Translations under genes and position numbers: made by a program
The notes under the pieces: model-generated
The model's database searches: none
Told to the model about the DNA's origin: nothing
The model's input: only the letters and a program-made list of their open reading frames with translations
Shown: positions 35,736 to 45,317 of the stretch, one piece after another
Layout of the letters: each line of letters opens with the position of its first letter
How positions within the stretch are numbered: the first letter of the stretch is position 1
From: Arcicella rigui
Lineage (GTDB): Bacteria > Bacteroidota > Bacteroidia > Cytophagales > Spirosomataceae
Direction: 5' to 3'
NCBI RefSeq assembly: GCF_034929435.1
Contig: NZ_JAYFUM010000001.1
Span: forward strand, 1-64,000
DNA length: 64,000 nucleotides

Positions 35736-35762
35736 AAGGTCTTGCCTAATAGACAAGACCTT
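35736..35762 (-). terminator. Terminator of tRNA-His
   Basis: A 9-bp stem (35736-35744 with 35754-35762, AAGGTCTTG) is followed on the minus strand by seven T residues. It lies directly after the tRNA-His 3' end and before cruF. Confidence 0.85.
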
Positions 35763-35763
35763 G

Positions 35764-35838
35764 GGAGAAAGATGGGGCTCGAACCCACGACCCTCGGAAC
35801 CACAAACCGATGCTCTAACCAACTGAGCTACATCCTCC
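35764..35838 (-). tRNA. tRNA-His (anticodon GTG)
   Basis: On the minus strand the gene starts with the extra G(-1) at 35838, which faces C73 at 35764, the identity pair of tRNA-His. The acceptor GAGGATG pairs with CTTTCTC with one mismatch and one G-U. The anticodon loop TTGTGGT carries GTG. The T-arm is GTGGG-TTCGAGC-CCCAT. CCA is not encoded. Confidence 0.95.
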
Positions 35839-35855
35839 GTGTTGTTATGGGACTG

Positions 35856-35886
35856 CAAAGGTAAAAGGTCAATTTTAAAATAGCAA
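35856..35886 (-). promoter_or_regulatory. Promoter of tRNA-His
   Basis: On the minus strand, TTG (35886-35884), a 20-bp spacer and TACCTTTG (35863-35856) lie 18 bp before the tRNA. This is a third good Bacteroidota promoter at a tRNA gene in the window. Confidence 0.7.
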
Positions 35887-35935
35887 TTTTTTCATAAGAA
35901 ATTCTTAGAAAAAATTGCTATTTTTTTATAACTAA

Positions 35936-36547
35936 TTAAGCTTTAGCAGCTTGATAACGAGCCTCAGCACCTGCCCAATCAACTACATTCCAGAAAGCAT
36001 CAATATAATCTGGACGCTTGTTTTGGAATTTCAAGTAATAAGCGTGTTCCCAAACATCTAAACCAATGATTGGTGTGCCTTTTACGTCTGCAATGTCCAT
36101 TAATGGATTGTCTTGGTTTGGTGTTGAAGTAACAGCCAATGAACCATCAGCAGTAACTACTAACCAAGCCCAACCTGAACCAAAGCGAGTTAAACCTGCT
36201 TTTTTGAATTCGTCTTTGAAAGTTTCAAATGAACCAAATTTTGCAGTAATTGCTTCTGCTAAAGTTCCTACTGGAGCTCCTCCACCGTTTGGAGAAAGAA
36301 TATTCCAGAAAAATGTATGATTCCAGTGTCCTCCACCATTGTTACGAACCGCAGGCGAAAGTTTACTGATGCCAGCAATCAATTCTTCAATTGATTTTCC
36401 TTCTAATTCTGTTCCTGTTACAGCAGCATTAAGGTTTGTAACGTAAGCATTGTGGTGACGGTCGTGGTGAATTTCCATCGTCAACGCATCAAAATGAGGC
36501 TCTAAAGCGTCATTTGCATAAGGTAAAGGGTCTAATACGAATGCCAT
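35936..36547 (-). CDS. sodA: Superoxide dismutase, Mn/Fe family
   Basis: The enzyme (203 residues) disproportionates superoxide in the cytoplasm. Metal ligands are a His in the MEIHHDRHHNAYV helix, the His in NHTFFWNI, and the Asp and His of DVWEHAYYLKF. GGGHWNH and the later Gln in TPNQDNPLM favour the Mn-type or cambialistic form over strict Fe-type. It is transcribed in the same direction as the tadA-aroC genes, with an 87-bp gap. Confidence 0.94.
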   Translation of the reverse strand: MAFVLDPLPYANDALEPHFDALTMEIHHDRHHNAYVTNLNAAVTGTELEGKSIEELIAGISKLSPAVRNNGGGHWNHTFFWNILSPNGGGAPVGTLAEAITAKFGSFETFKDEFKKAGLTRFGSGWAWLVVTADGSLAVTSTPNQDNPLMDIADVKGTPIIGLDVWEHAYYLKFQNKRPDYIDAFWNVVDWAGAEARYQAAKA

Positions 36548-36634
36548 TTTTTATGTTGATTTAAAATATATTATAGTTAAAGCGTTTGAGAATTGTTCTC
36601 ATTCGTGTTCTTTCAAAAACTATCAAAAGCCTAA

Positions 36635-37075
36635 TTAAGTTCTTAATTTTTCAAAAAATCTCTTTAAAATTTCTTCACATTCGCTTTGTAAGACATTTAA
36701 AACGACACGAGATTTTGGATGAACTATACTTGGTTGGACTCTCTGAAAACCTCTTTTTGCATCAGATGCTCCCCAAACGATTTTACTTAATTGCGACCAA
36801 AAAATTGCTCCACCACACATCACGCAAGGTTCAAGAGTAACGTACAAAGTACAGTCTTTTAAATATTTTGAACCTAAAGTCTGGGCAGCCGAAGTAATAG
36901 CTAACATTTCAGCATGAGCCGTTACATCGTTGAGTCTTTCGGTTTGGTTGTGTGCTTTGGCAATAATTTGATTTTGACAAACCACAATTGCTCCGACAGG
37001 AATTTCTCCTTCGTCAAAAGCTATTTCGGCTTGCTGTAAAGCAATTCGCATGAAGTACTCATCTGAAAATTGCAT
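36635..37075 (-). CDS. tadA: tRNA-specific adenosine deaminase
   Basis: TadA converts A34 to inosine in tRNA-Arg(ACG). The 146-residue protein has the cytidine-deaminase fold zinc motif H54-A-E56 and P-C84-V-M-C87. It starts 3 bp after the aroC stop, so both are co-transcribed. Confidence 0.93.
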   Translation of the reverse strand: MQFSDEYFMRIALQQAEIAFDEGEIPVGAIVVCQNQIIAKAHNQTERLNDVTAHAEMLAITSAAQTLGSKYLKDCTLYVTLEPCVMCGGAIFWSQLSKIVWGASDAKRGFQRVQPSIVHPKSRVVLNVLQSECEEILKRFFEKLRT

Positions 37076-37078
37076 GGC

Positions 37079-38191
37079 TTACCACGGTATATCAGTTGAA
37101 AGTTCATTGGCTAAGTTATGGCTCGCTCTATTTCTTAAATAAAAATCTACCAAAACTAAAGCTGCCATTGCTTCAACAATTGGTACGGCACGAGGTACAA
37201 CGCATGGGTCGTGGCGACCTTTTCCTGAAACTGTTACGGCATTTCCTTCTGCATCAACGCTGTCTTGGTCTTGCATAATGGTTGCCACAGGTTTGAAGGC
37301 TACTCTAAAATAAATATCTTCTCCGTTTGAAATACCTCCTTGAATACCGCCAGAATGATTGGTTTTTGTTCTAACAGATTTGCTTTCGTCGATGTACATT
37401 TCGTCGTTGTGTTCTGAACCGTACATTTCAACGCCTTCAAAACCGCTACCGTATTCAAAACCTTTTACGGCATTGATACTCAACATCGCTTTTCCTAATT
37501 CGGCATGAAGCTTATCGAAAACAGGTTCACCCAAGCCAACAGGAGTACCCGTAATTACACAGTTGACAACACCGCCAATTGAATCTCCTTTTTTACGAGT
37601 TTCATCAATTAAATCAAACATTTGTTGAGCGATTTCTGGATGCGGACAACGAACGGCGTTTTCTTCTGCCAAGGTTAAATCTAATTGTTGATAAGGAATC
37701 TCTAATTTTAATTTTCCTACTTGCGAAACATAAGATTTAATATCAACACCGATTTGTTTTAAAATCAGTTTTGCCAATGCTCCAGCGGCTACTCTTGCTA
37801 CGGTTTCACGTGCAGAGCTTCTACCTCCGCCACGATAATCACGATTGCCATACTTGGCTGTATAAGTATAGTCTGCGTGCGAAGGACGGAATTGCTGTGC
37901 GATATGTGAATAATCTTTTGAACGTTGGTCGCCATTCCAAACCAGCATGGCAATAGGAGTACCAGTGGTTTTTCCTTCAAAAATTCCTGATAATACTTGG
38001 AATTCGTCGGCTTCTCGGCGTTGTGTGGTAATACGAGATTGCCCCGGTTTGCGGCGGTCTAATTCACTTTGAATAAATGCTGAATCAAATTCTATACCTG
38101 CTGGGCAGCCGTCCACAATTACGCCAACGGCTGTGCCGTGTGACTCGCCAAATGTACTAATCTTAAATAATCTACCGTATGTACTGCTCAT
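37079..38191 (-). CDS. aroC: Chorismate synthase
   Basis: AroC converts EPSP to chorismate using reduced FMN. Signatures are STFGESHG near the N-terminus, the segment with RRRPGQS-like DRRKPGQSRITT, and GRHDPCVVPRAVPIVEAM near the C-terminus. The ATG at 38191 (MSSTYGRLFKIS) is the usual family start and gives 370 residues. The frame is open ten codons further to 38221. It is followed directly by tadA. Confidence 0.94.
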   Translation of the reverse strand: MSSTYGRLFKISTFGESHGTAVGVIVDGCPAGIEFDSAFIQSELDRRKPGQSRITTQRREADEFQVLSGIFEGKTTGTPIAMLVWNGDQRSKDYSHIAQQFRPSHADYTYTAKYGNRDYRGGGRSSARETVARVAAGALAKLILKQIGVDIKSYVSQVGKLKLEIPYQQLDLTLAEENAVRCPHPEIAQQMFDLIDETRKKGDSIGGVVNCVITGTPVGLGEPVFDKLHAELGKAMLSINAVKGFEYGSGFEGVEMYGSEHNDEMYIDESKSVRTKTNHSGGIQGGISNGEDIYFRVAFKPVATIMQDQDSVDAEGNAVTVSGKGRHDPCVVPRAVPIVEAMAALVLVDFYLRNRASHNLANELSTDIPW

Positions 38192-38264
38192 ATATGAGTT
38201 TGAATAAGGAATTTCAACCAATCACTGCGTATTTGTAAAATTCCAATCTTTAATTTTTACAAAA

Positions 38265-39719
38265 TTATTTTCTTTTTTTGATAGGTAATAAAATGAAAAA
38301 CATACCCATCAGCATAATTGCCAGTAAAATATTGGCTTCATCTTTCAGAAGTTTTCCAAAGTTATTGGGTGCTTCCGAAGAATCTTTGTCTTTCAGACCG
38401 TCATATACCGAAACGATTGATGGCGGTGTATCAGAAGTTTTTATGGTTTCGCCACTTACTTTTAAATTGAGTTTTGAACTCAGTGTATCATAACGGGCGG
38501 TTTTTGTATTGAAATAAACCCACTTAAAGTACTTATCAAGTGCAAAGTTACCAGCCTGTTTTGGAATAATCAGAAAAGAAAAGGTTTTTGTGCCAACAAC
38601 TTTTCCATTTTGTGGATAAGTATTGGCTTCTACTTCTGGTGGAAAGAAATCAAAAAGGCTATCATTTTTCATTTCAGGCAATTTGATATTATAGCCATCG
38701 CCCGTAATTTGAATTCGATATTGAACAGATTTGCCCGTTGTAATAGTACTCTTATTGATGACTTCTTTCAATGCAAACTCTCCAACGGATACTTCTTGTT
38801 TAAGCGGATGATTGGGCAAATCTTTCGTTTTTATCACAAAAGTACGAGTTCGGAAAGTGGTGTATTGCGGAATTTTTTCGCCATTTTTTCCGATAACATA
38901 CTTTTTGATTTTTAAACCAACCGAAGGAAAAACAATTGGTTTATTGTTTAAAGGGTAAAAAGTAGCTTGATAAAACTTGAATTGTGTATAAGGTTTGCCA
39001 TTTAATAATACTTGTCCTTGTTGGGTTTCTGTCAGACCGAAACTTTCTTCCCAGCAGTTTTCGGGCTTCAATTGTTTGGTGATTTGTGGAATTTGAATTT
39101 CGTTGTGGTCAAATTCCATTTCAGTAGCGTTGTTGTCGGCAACGTAAAAAGCCAGCGTTACGGTAAAGCCTTCTCCGACGAATGGGTTTGTTTTGTTGGT
39201 ACTTAAAGTCAGAAATGCGTCGTTTTTAATATTTTTGATTTCTTCGCTATTGCCTTCGATAAAATCTGTAAAATCTTCTTCGTTGGTTTTATTATCTTTT
39301 TTGTCTGAATTACTTACACCAAAAAGCGGTTTGTTTACTTTAATCGTAAAATTTTCTGCCTTGAGATTTAATTCATTAACATTGACTTTGAAGGAGGAAA
39401 TTTTGAAAGAGCCAATTTTTTGTGGTGCATAATTTTGCATGATATTGCAAGTAGAAACCGCCTGACCATTCACAAAAGAATGCGTAATAGAACGAGAAAA
39501 GCCTTTTTTTGTAAAATTGGGTAAATCTGGGAATTTGCAGGCAGGTACTTGAGCTTCGCCACTGTACTTTACCGTTACGGTTACAACGAACGGGTCGTTG
39601 AGTGTTATGGTCTTTTCTCCGATGTTTAACGAAATATCACTTTCCTGTGCATTAGCGAGAAAGCAAAGTAAAGAATAAAAAATTATTGAAATAGTTATAT
39701 AATATTTTTTATTTTGCAC
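38265..39719 (-). CDS. batD: BatD-family exported membrane protein
   Basis: The protein has 484 residues: signal peptide (ending near AQESDIS), repeated immunoglobulin-like domains beginning with LNIGEKTITLNDPFVVTVTV and containing YAPQKIGSFKISSFKV, and a C-terminal membrane helix (ILLAIMLMGMFFILL). This is the BatD architecture. BatD is usually part of a moxR-batABCDE operon linked to stress or aerotolerance; here it stands apart, with aroC and tadA downstream. A MoxR-type gene in the window (61154) is 21 kb away. Confidence 0.85.
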   Translation of the reverse strand: MQNKKYYITISIIFYSLLCFLANAQESDISLNIGEKTITLNDPFVVTVTVKYSGEAQVPACKFPDLPNFTKKGFSRSITHSFVNGQAVSTCNIMQNYAPQKIGSFKISSFKVNVNELNLKAENFTIKVNKPLFGVSNSDKKDNKTNEEDFTDFIEGNSEEIKNIKNDAFLTLSTNKTNPFVGEGFTVTLAFYVADNNATEMEFDHNEIQIPQITKQLKPENCWEESFGLTETQQGQVLLNGKPYTQFKFYQATFYPLNNKPIVFPSVGLKIKKYVIGKNGEKIPQYTTFRTRTFVIKTKDLPNHPLKQEVSVGEFALKEVINKSTITTGKSVQYRIQITGDGYNIKLPEMKNDSLFDFFPPEVEANTYPQNGKVVGTKTFSFLIIPKQAGNFALDKYFKWVYFNTKTARYDTLSSKLNLKVSGETIKTSDTPPSIVSVYDGLKDKDSSEAPNNFGKLLKDEANILLAIMLMGMFFILLPIKKRK

Positions 39720-39880
39720 CGTTTTTTAAGAGAAATTTCAAAAATTAATATTTTGATAGTACGAATTGAGTGTTTTGTTGAGTGAAAATTTTTCAATTAA
39801 AATACTTGATAATCAGATGTTTAAATGATAAATTTGACTAAAGATTTTGTATTGTCATTCTGTTAAATCCAACTAAAACT

Positions 39881-40099
39881 ATGATTACCTTAAACTATGT
39901 CAAAGTTATATTGGAAAAAGTTAGTTTTGACGCCAAATTATTCGAGAAAGAATTAAAAAAGGCAATTAAAACGCTTTTATCCGATGAAGTTAGTGAATTG
40001 CGTGAATGGTGTAATGTTAAATTTGGTAATACTTACCAACGAGTAATTGAAAAATGCTTTAATCGTATCAGAAGAAAGATGCAAGTCGCCTCAACCTAA
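39881..40099 (+). CDS. Small conserved-looking protein of unknown function
   Basis: The 72-residue product (MITLNYVKVILEKVSFDAKL ... RIRRKMQVAST) is highly charged and predicted all-helical, with a basic C-terminus (CFNRIRRKMQ). It has no signal or membrane segment. A good terminator 28 bp after the stop supports a real transcription unit. I do not recognise a family. Confidence 0.6.
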   Translation: MITLNYVKVILEKVSFDAKLFEKELKKAIKTLLSDEVSELREWCNVKFGNTYQRVIEKCFNRIRRKMQVAST

Positions 40100-40124
40100 G
40101 ACTTTACTTATCAACTGAGTTTTT

Positions 40125-40165
40125 ATAAATCCGAAGTAAAAGCCTTTTACTTCGGATTTATTTTT
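40125..40165 (+). terminator. Terminator after the 72-residue protein gene
   Basis: A 14-15-bp stem (AAATCCGAAGTAAA, 40127-40140, with its complement at 40146-40159) is followed by a T-run. It can also act for the converging giant-protein gene. Confidence 0.85.
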
Positions 40166-40198
40166 ACAAAAGTACTTCTAATTTTTGGAAGGAGATGG

Positions 40199-43100
40199 TT
40201 AAAAACCTTCTTTCACTTCTTCTTTTTTCTTTTCTACTTTTGGTTTTTCTTCTTTTTTTGTGGCTACTTTTTTACCTTTTTCTGGTCGTACTCTGTACAA
40301 ATCCGTAAATCTATCCACAAAAGCCAATTTTTCTTCTGCTCCTACGCCCAAGAAAGCATAGGCATTTTTGCCTGCTCCCTTTTTCACTCCTTTTGATTTT
40401 GCTGCTACGGCATTGTTGAAATCGCCATCCGAAGAAATGACACCCATTTCATTTTTAAGATAGCCCATAAAGTACCAAACATCTTCCGTAGGCTCTAAGT
40501 ACAGATAAAATTCGTCTCCTTCAACCGTCTTTCTGATTTCAATCATTCCTTCAATTTCGGCATTAATATCTATGCCGCCGATATTAGCAACGGCCAGTTT
40601 TCCGACCGAGTAAAACGAAGAATTTTGTTCAGAATATCGCAAATTTACTTTCGATAAAACGATTGAAGTATTCAGTTTTTGTGAAACAGTATAAAGCGGA
40701 ACGTGTTCGTTTTTCAGGCGTTTTTCAAAAGGGGCAAGGTATTTCCCACCTAAAAGATTCGCCAATTTTGAAAGTAACTGTTCTTTGTCTTCGGGTTCAT
40801 CGGCACTGGTTAGGTCTCTTGCTTCTAAATTTTCCTTCACAATTTTATCAGCCATGGCTTTTAGTACTTCGGTTGGCATCGGAAAATTCACTACCATCAT
40901 TTGGTCGAATTTATACTTTCCGCTATCCACTCGCATTTCTGCAAAACCTGTAGTTTGTAATAAACTCGAAGGATTGAAGAAGGTAAAAGTACCTTCTTGT
41001 TTGATGGTTTTCTTGGCATCGTCATAAATGTAGCGATTGGCTTCATAGGATTGTTCGGTTTCGTCTGCTCCGATTTCAAATCGAGTCGTTTTCGGAACGT
41101 CTCTGAATTTACCTTTCGCTACAAAAATATCTTCGTCTTTGGCATCTTCTTTACTTGAAAGAAAAGTTGTGTACAAGCCACTCGAAGCCGTTCGGAAGTG
41201 AAGCCCAGCAAAAAGAGGCATATTTAATTCGCCCATTAAGTTTGGCTGAACATTGATATTTACGCCTTCTCGGCTATTGCCGTGTCCGTTGTATGCCAGC
41301 CAATTCAGTTCACCTCTTCTATTTTTCGCATCAGGACGCACAAAACCGTTGAAGCTTAAATTTTCATCGGTTGAAGTCATACTCACATCGCCTCTGTACA
41401 TTACTTTCGGAGAAAGGTAAAACTTGTTGCCTTGTTCGAGCGTAGCTTTTGCGGTAGTGATATAGCCTTTGGTTTTCTTGCGAGCGTCAACGATGGTTTC
41501 TTTAAAGTCAAAATTACCCATTTTGATATTCAACGTATCGCCAGCAATATTCACAAAACGGTAGTTGGCATCACCTTCAAAGCGTAACCTTGAAAGAATT
41601 TTAATATTACCGTTTACTAAATGATGATAGGCGTTTACGGTATCAATAATCAATTTAGCTTGACGAAAATCTTTGATTTCAGCATCTTTTCCGATAAATA
41701 CTGCTCCTTTGTCTGGAATGATTTTCGCATCTGCGGATTTAATAAACGGAACGCCGTTGATATTCAAGGTTTGTTTTTCGATATTGTACAAGGCTTCTGA
41801 ACCATTGAAAGAAAGTCCTTCCTGACTTGGTTCGAGCGAAGAGAAAGTTGTATTTCGCACATCGCCTTTCATGGTAATTAACTTTTTGTTAATGTCCCAT
41901 TCGGCACTATTGATAGATGTTTTGTAAGCCGTATAAGGGAAAAATAAACTGGTAGAATCTTCTAATTTTAATTTATCAGGCGTTTTGATACTGACCAAAC
42001 CTGTTTGTAAATTAAAATTGACATTCATGTTATTGCCCAATAAAGCGGGTTTTGCTGGATTAAGCGTATTGCCTACGAATAAATCAGCCATTTCAGCGGT
42101 GAAAGCGGCTTTCCCGAATTTGAAATTATCAGAAGTAATTTCAGAATCTTGTCTTTTTACTTTTCCGAAACCAAATAAACCAGTCTGACGAACCAAAAGC
42201 TTACCTTCTAATTTGGAACTTCCAGCATAAAAATCAAAAGTGTTTTTCTGTGTTTCAATCAACATACTATCAACTTTTGGTTGCCATTTCAAGGTAAAAT
42301 TATTGATGGCTACTTTGGTAAAATAGGCTTTTCCGACAGCCCCTTCGTTGATAATCCCCGTTGTACCATAAGCCGTCACGGAATCGGTAGTGAAGAAGGC
42401 TTCTTTCGCTTTGATTTGTGCCGTTAGGTGATTGATTTCCCCTTCGGTATGCAAACCTTTGCTGTCCATCAATAAATTTGAACTGAATTTTATAAAAGTA
42501 CTGCTGTTGTAAACATTGTATTTGCCTTCGGTAACCTTGTGACTAAAGCCTAAAGTATTGTCGGGCATTGAAATAAGGGTTTCTTTGAAAGGTGGAAAAA
42601 TGCCATCAGAGTAAAACGTTCCTACAAAGTTGATGTCTTTTACATTCAAACTGTCGAAGTCGATACTGGGTACTTTGAAGTAAATATTTTTATGATACAC
42701 GCCGTTTGCTCGCCACGGATGGTCGAAATACGCCGTTACGCCCGTGGGTACAACCAAACGTGGATATTCCAACATTCTTTGTCGCCCCGATTTATTGTCG
42801 GGTTTATTGATATAAATTACGCCAGATTCATACTTCAAATCTCCACCGATTTCTGTACTTCCTTTTTTGGCTAATTCTTTTTGAGGAACGAAAGTAATGG
42901 AGTCGATTTTGTTCAATTTTACGCTAAACTCGCCATAATTGAAGGATAAATCTCTTCCACGAAATCTGAAATTTCCTGTTTTTAATTCACCACTAATACC
43001 AAAGTTTCGGTCTTTATTTACTTTAATCAAATTGTCGTAAGGAGCCATGTAAACATTCAGCGAATCTGAAAGGTAAAACTGCTTTACTCCACGAATAACC

Positions 43101-44926
43101 AGTTGATTATTCTTTAAATCCAAGGAAGCATTTGACGTAGAATCTTTGCTATTTGAAGCGTAATAAGATGGAATCAAGAAATTGTCGTAGTCTTTTTTGG
43201 CATTCACTACGGCTAAGTAATGAAGCCCTTTGCGAGAAATTTTTAGTTTTTCAACATCAGGGTCGTAGTCAAAATACCCTTTTTGCATCATGTCTAAAAA
43301 TACTGGTTTCAAGGCTGCAACATCTTTTTGATAAGCACGAGCAAGGTCTGATAAAGTAGTAGCCGTTAAATTGTTCTTCTTGAGAAAATTTGAAACCACC
43401 AACAAAGGATTGAAATTATAACTGGAGGCAATTTTGGCAAAACGCTCAGGGTTGAAGTAATCGTAAGATTCAAAAAGAGCAGGGATAATATTTTTAGCCG
43501 TCACAATCATAAAATCCATTCTTTGGTCTTTGATGTTCCATCGCATCACGTCCGAAGTAATGTCTAATTTATGATAACTATCAGAGTACGCCGATTCTCT
43601 AAAACCTCCTTCATCAACTTTGCTCAAACGAAGTAATGATGATTGACGATTGTAATTGAGTTTAACCGAAGGATGATAAATAGAATCTTGTCCAGCGAAA
43701 TAACCTGTAAAAATTGCCGCAGGCGAAGTAATGAGCGAATCGCCAATTTCAAAACGTTTACTTGTGGTTTTAAAAACCGTTTTGCCGTCTTTTTTTACCA
43801 AAATAGTAGCATATTTCGACTGCACCGAAGCACTCGAAATCTTGTTTCCGACCAAAGTAAAACCGCCGAGATAATCTATATCAGTACTGTTTTTTAGTCT
43901 GACATCATTTTGTAAAGACATAAATCTTGGAAAAACAGGCGAAGCATTTTTGGCACGTTTTCTACTTTGGTACTCAAAAACACCTTTGACAGGAGCGTTT
44001 AAATATTGTGGAAAATTCAGCGTTGCTAATTCTGCACTTAGTTTCGGATTTTTAATTGCCATACTGTAATTTTCTAAATTGGCAAAGGCTTCATTAAAGC
44101 CAGCACTTTCCCACGAGAATTTCCCACCATTACCAATCAAAATTCCTTCTTTTACATCCAAAAAAGCTTTTGTATTTTCTAAAATGACCGAATCGCTTGC
44201 CGTGGCAATTACCAACATAATATTTTTCAATTCTATACTTGGCCCGGGATTCAAGAATTGAGCAATAGGTTCGTCGAAAGCTGCTGGAGCTGTTGTGGTT
44301 GTGTTGCTGTTGGGTAGTGGTGCGTCCCAATCGTCCCATGTTGCTTTTTTAACAGGTTCAGGTGTAGTGGGCGTAGGAGCTTGAACCGCTTTTTCGGGTT
44401 TGAAAACCTCAACTTTTTGGTCATTGAATTTAAAAGCTACCGAACCCGCTACGGCATAAAGACGATTGTAATTGGTGAAGTAAAGACTTCTGTTACGAAA
44501 GTACAAACGGCAAATGTCGATAAACTTGATTGTATTTTTTACATCGCCCGATTCAACCGACTTTTGAACGGTTTCTAAATAACCATCCAGTGTATTTGAC
44601 TCCAACAAAAGACTATTAATTCCTTGATTGATGGCATCAAAAAACGGCACAAATTGTGGCGGTTTGTAACCTTTTTTTACCATAAAATTGGCAAGTTTTG
44701 CCAAAGTAGCTTTTTGCGAAGCCGAAATTTTCCCCGAATTCCAGTTTTTATCCAAACTCTGAGCAATACTTTCAGCCGCAGGGTTTCCAGACATGGCTAA
44801 AAAATTCTGAGCATCACTCAAAAATTCCTCTGGTTTATCAGACATTTTTAAGCCTTGAGCTTGCGAGAAAAAGCTGAATAATATCGTCACAAAAAGTAAA
44901 AGGTAGCGGTTTGTGTTCATCGTCAT
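40199..44926 (-). CDS. Very large exported protein (1575 residues) of unknown function
   Basis: The protein begins with a signal peptide (NTNRYLLLFVTILFSFFSQAQ). It then has a helical N-terminal region (about 30-170), a Pro/Thr-rich linker (about 187-220, PTPTTPEPVKKATWDDWDAP) and about 1200 residues of repeated short beta strands. Phrases such as LSFNGSEALYNIEKQTLNI and GTFYSDGIFPPFKE recur in pattern, as in OstA/AsmA-like or beta-helical proteins. The tail is a Lys/Glu-rich stretch. No catalytic motif is visible. An alternative ATG at 44920 is two codons in. The gene is monocistronic. A surface or periplasmic structural or lipid-transport role is possible but not shown. Confidence 0.8.
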   Translation of the reverse strand: MTMNTNRYLLLFVTILFSFFSQAQGLKMSDKPEEFLSDAQNFLAMSGNPAAESIAQSLDKNWNSGKISASQKATLAKLANFMVKKGYKPPQFVPFFDAINQGINSLLLESNTLDGYLETVQKSVESGDVKNTIKFIDICRLYFRNRSLYFTNYNRLYAVAGSVAFKFNDQKVEVFKPEKAVQAPTPTTPEPVKKATWDDWDAPLPNSNTTTTAPAAFDEPIAQFLNPGPSIELKNIMLVIATASDSVILENTKAFLDVKEGILIGNGGKFSWESAGFNEAFANLENYSMAIKNPKLSAELATLNFPQYLNAPVKGVFEYQSRKRAKNASPVFPRFMSLQNDVRLKNSTDIDYLGGFTLVGNKISSASVQSKYATILVKKDGKTVFKTTSKRFEIGDSLITSPAAIFTGYFAGQDSIYHPSVKLNYNRQSSLLRLSKVDEGGFRESAYSDSYHKLDITSDVMRWNIKDQRMDFMIVTAKNIIPALFESYDYFNPERFAKIASSYNFNPLLVVSNFLKKNNLTATTLSDLARAYQKDVAALKPVFLDMMQKGYFDYDPDVEKLKISRKGLHYLAVVNAKKDYDNFLIPSYYASNSKDSTSNASLDLKNNQLVIRGVKQFYLSDSLNVYMAPYDNLIKVNKDRNFGISGELKTGNFRFRGRDLSFNYGEFSVKLNKIDSITFVPQKELAKKGSTEIGGDLKYESGVIYINKPDNKSGRQRMLEYPRLVVPTGVTAYFDHPWRANGVYHKNIYFKVPSIDFDSLNVKDINFVGTFYSDGIFPPFKETLISMPDNTLGFSHKVTEGKYNVYNSSTFIKFSSNLLMDSKGLHTEGEINHLTAQIKAKEAFFTTDSVTAYGTTGIINEGAVGKAYFTKVAINNFTLKWQPKVDSMLIETQKNTFDFYAGSSKLEGKLLVRQTGLFGFGKVKRQDSEITSDNFKFGKAAFTAEMADLFVGNTLNPAKPALLGNNMNVNFNLQTGLVSIKTPDKLKLEDSTSLFFPYTAYKTSINSAEWDINKKLITMKGDVRNTTFSSLEPSQEGLSFNGSEALYNIEKQTLNINGVPFIKSADAKIIPDKGAVFIGKDAEIKDFRQAKLIIDTVNAYHHLVNGNIKILSRLRFEGDANYRFVNIAGDTLNIKMGNFDFKETIVDARKKTKGYITTAKATLEQGNKFYLSPKVMYRGDVSMTSTDENLSFNGFVRPDAKNRRGELNWLAYNGHGNSREGVNINVQPNLMGELNMPLFAGLHFRTASSGLYTTFLSSKEDAKDEDIFVAKGKFRDVPKTTRFEIGADETEQSYEANRYIYDDAKKTIKQEGTFTFFNPSSLLQTTGFAEMRVDSGKYKFDQMMVVNFPMPTEVLKAMADKIVKENLEARDLTSADEPEDKEQLLSKLANLLGGKYLAPFEKRLKNEHVPLYTVSQKLNTSIVLSKVNLRYSEQNSSFYSVGKLAVANIGGIDINAEIEGMIEIRKTVEGDEFYLYLEPTEDVWYFMGYLKNEMGVISSDGDFNNAVAAKSKGVKKGAGKNAYAFLGVGAEEKLAFVDRFTDLYRVRPEKGKKVATKKEEKPKVEKKKEEVKEGF

Positions 44927-45317
44927 AGAAATTAATTGGCTACGAGTATTTAGGTTTTAGGAATAAAAAACCTCGCTTCGGCAATAAAATGCAAATAGGC
45001 CTCTGCACCTACACAAGCAATATTCACATAAAATTAACGAAATGATTTCATTTTGTATTTCATTGGGGAGGGAAGTATTGTGAAGAGAAGTAGAAACACA
45101 ACAACATATAAAATAGCAAAAGCCCATTACATAATGGGCTTTTGTTTTAATACCTAAAGGAGGTCTCAAAAATGTGGAATAAAATCTCTAACCATTTTAT
45201 GTCGCCCCTCCTTTTTTATTATCTTTAAATTATATCTATAATTCTTATGTCAGTCAGAAAAATATAATACAAAAATGTAAGGTTTTTTCTGCATTTACAA
45301 GATAAATCAATATAAAT
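44927..45317. other. Intergenic region with an orphan terminator
   Basis: About 390 bp between the divergent giant-protein and HEPN genes. No convincing ORF; a 70-codon minus-strand frame across 44957-45169 is Cys/Ser-rich and unlike a real protein. The main feature is a strong hairpin at 45117-45144. TATCTTTA near 45219, one base off the -7 consensus, may belong to the HEPN gene. Confidence 0.45.
45117..45150. terminator. Terminator-like hairpin without an adjacent gene
   Basis: CAAAAGCCCATTA (45117-45129) pairs with TAATGGGCTTTTG (45132-45144), with T-rich DNA after it. No plus-strand gene ends here, so it may end a small RNA or insulate the HEPN gene from upstream transcription. Confidence 0.6.

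Noticed and set aside
35705..35803. N-terminal extension of the carotenoid protein frame
   Set aside because: The extension crosses the tRNA-His terminator and part of the tRNA itself. The internal ATG at 35704 is just before the first membrane helix.
44957..45169. 70-codon minus-strand frame with many cysteines
   Set aside because: It passes through the orphan hairpin, has no plausible start context, and the composition looks random.
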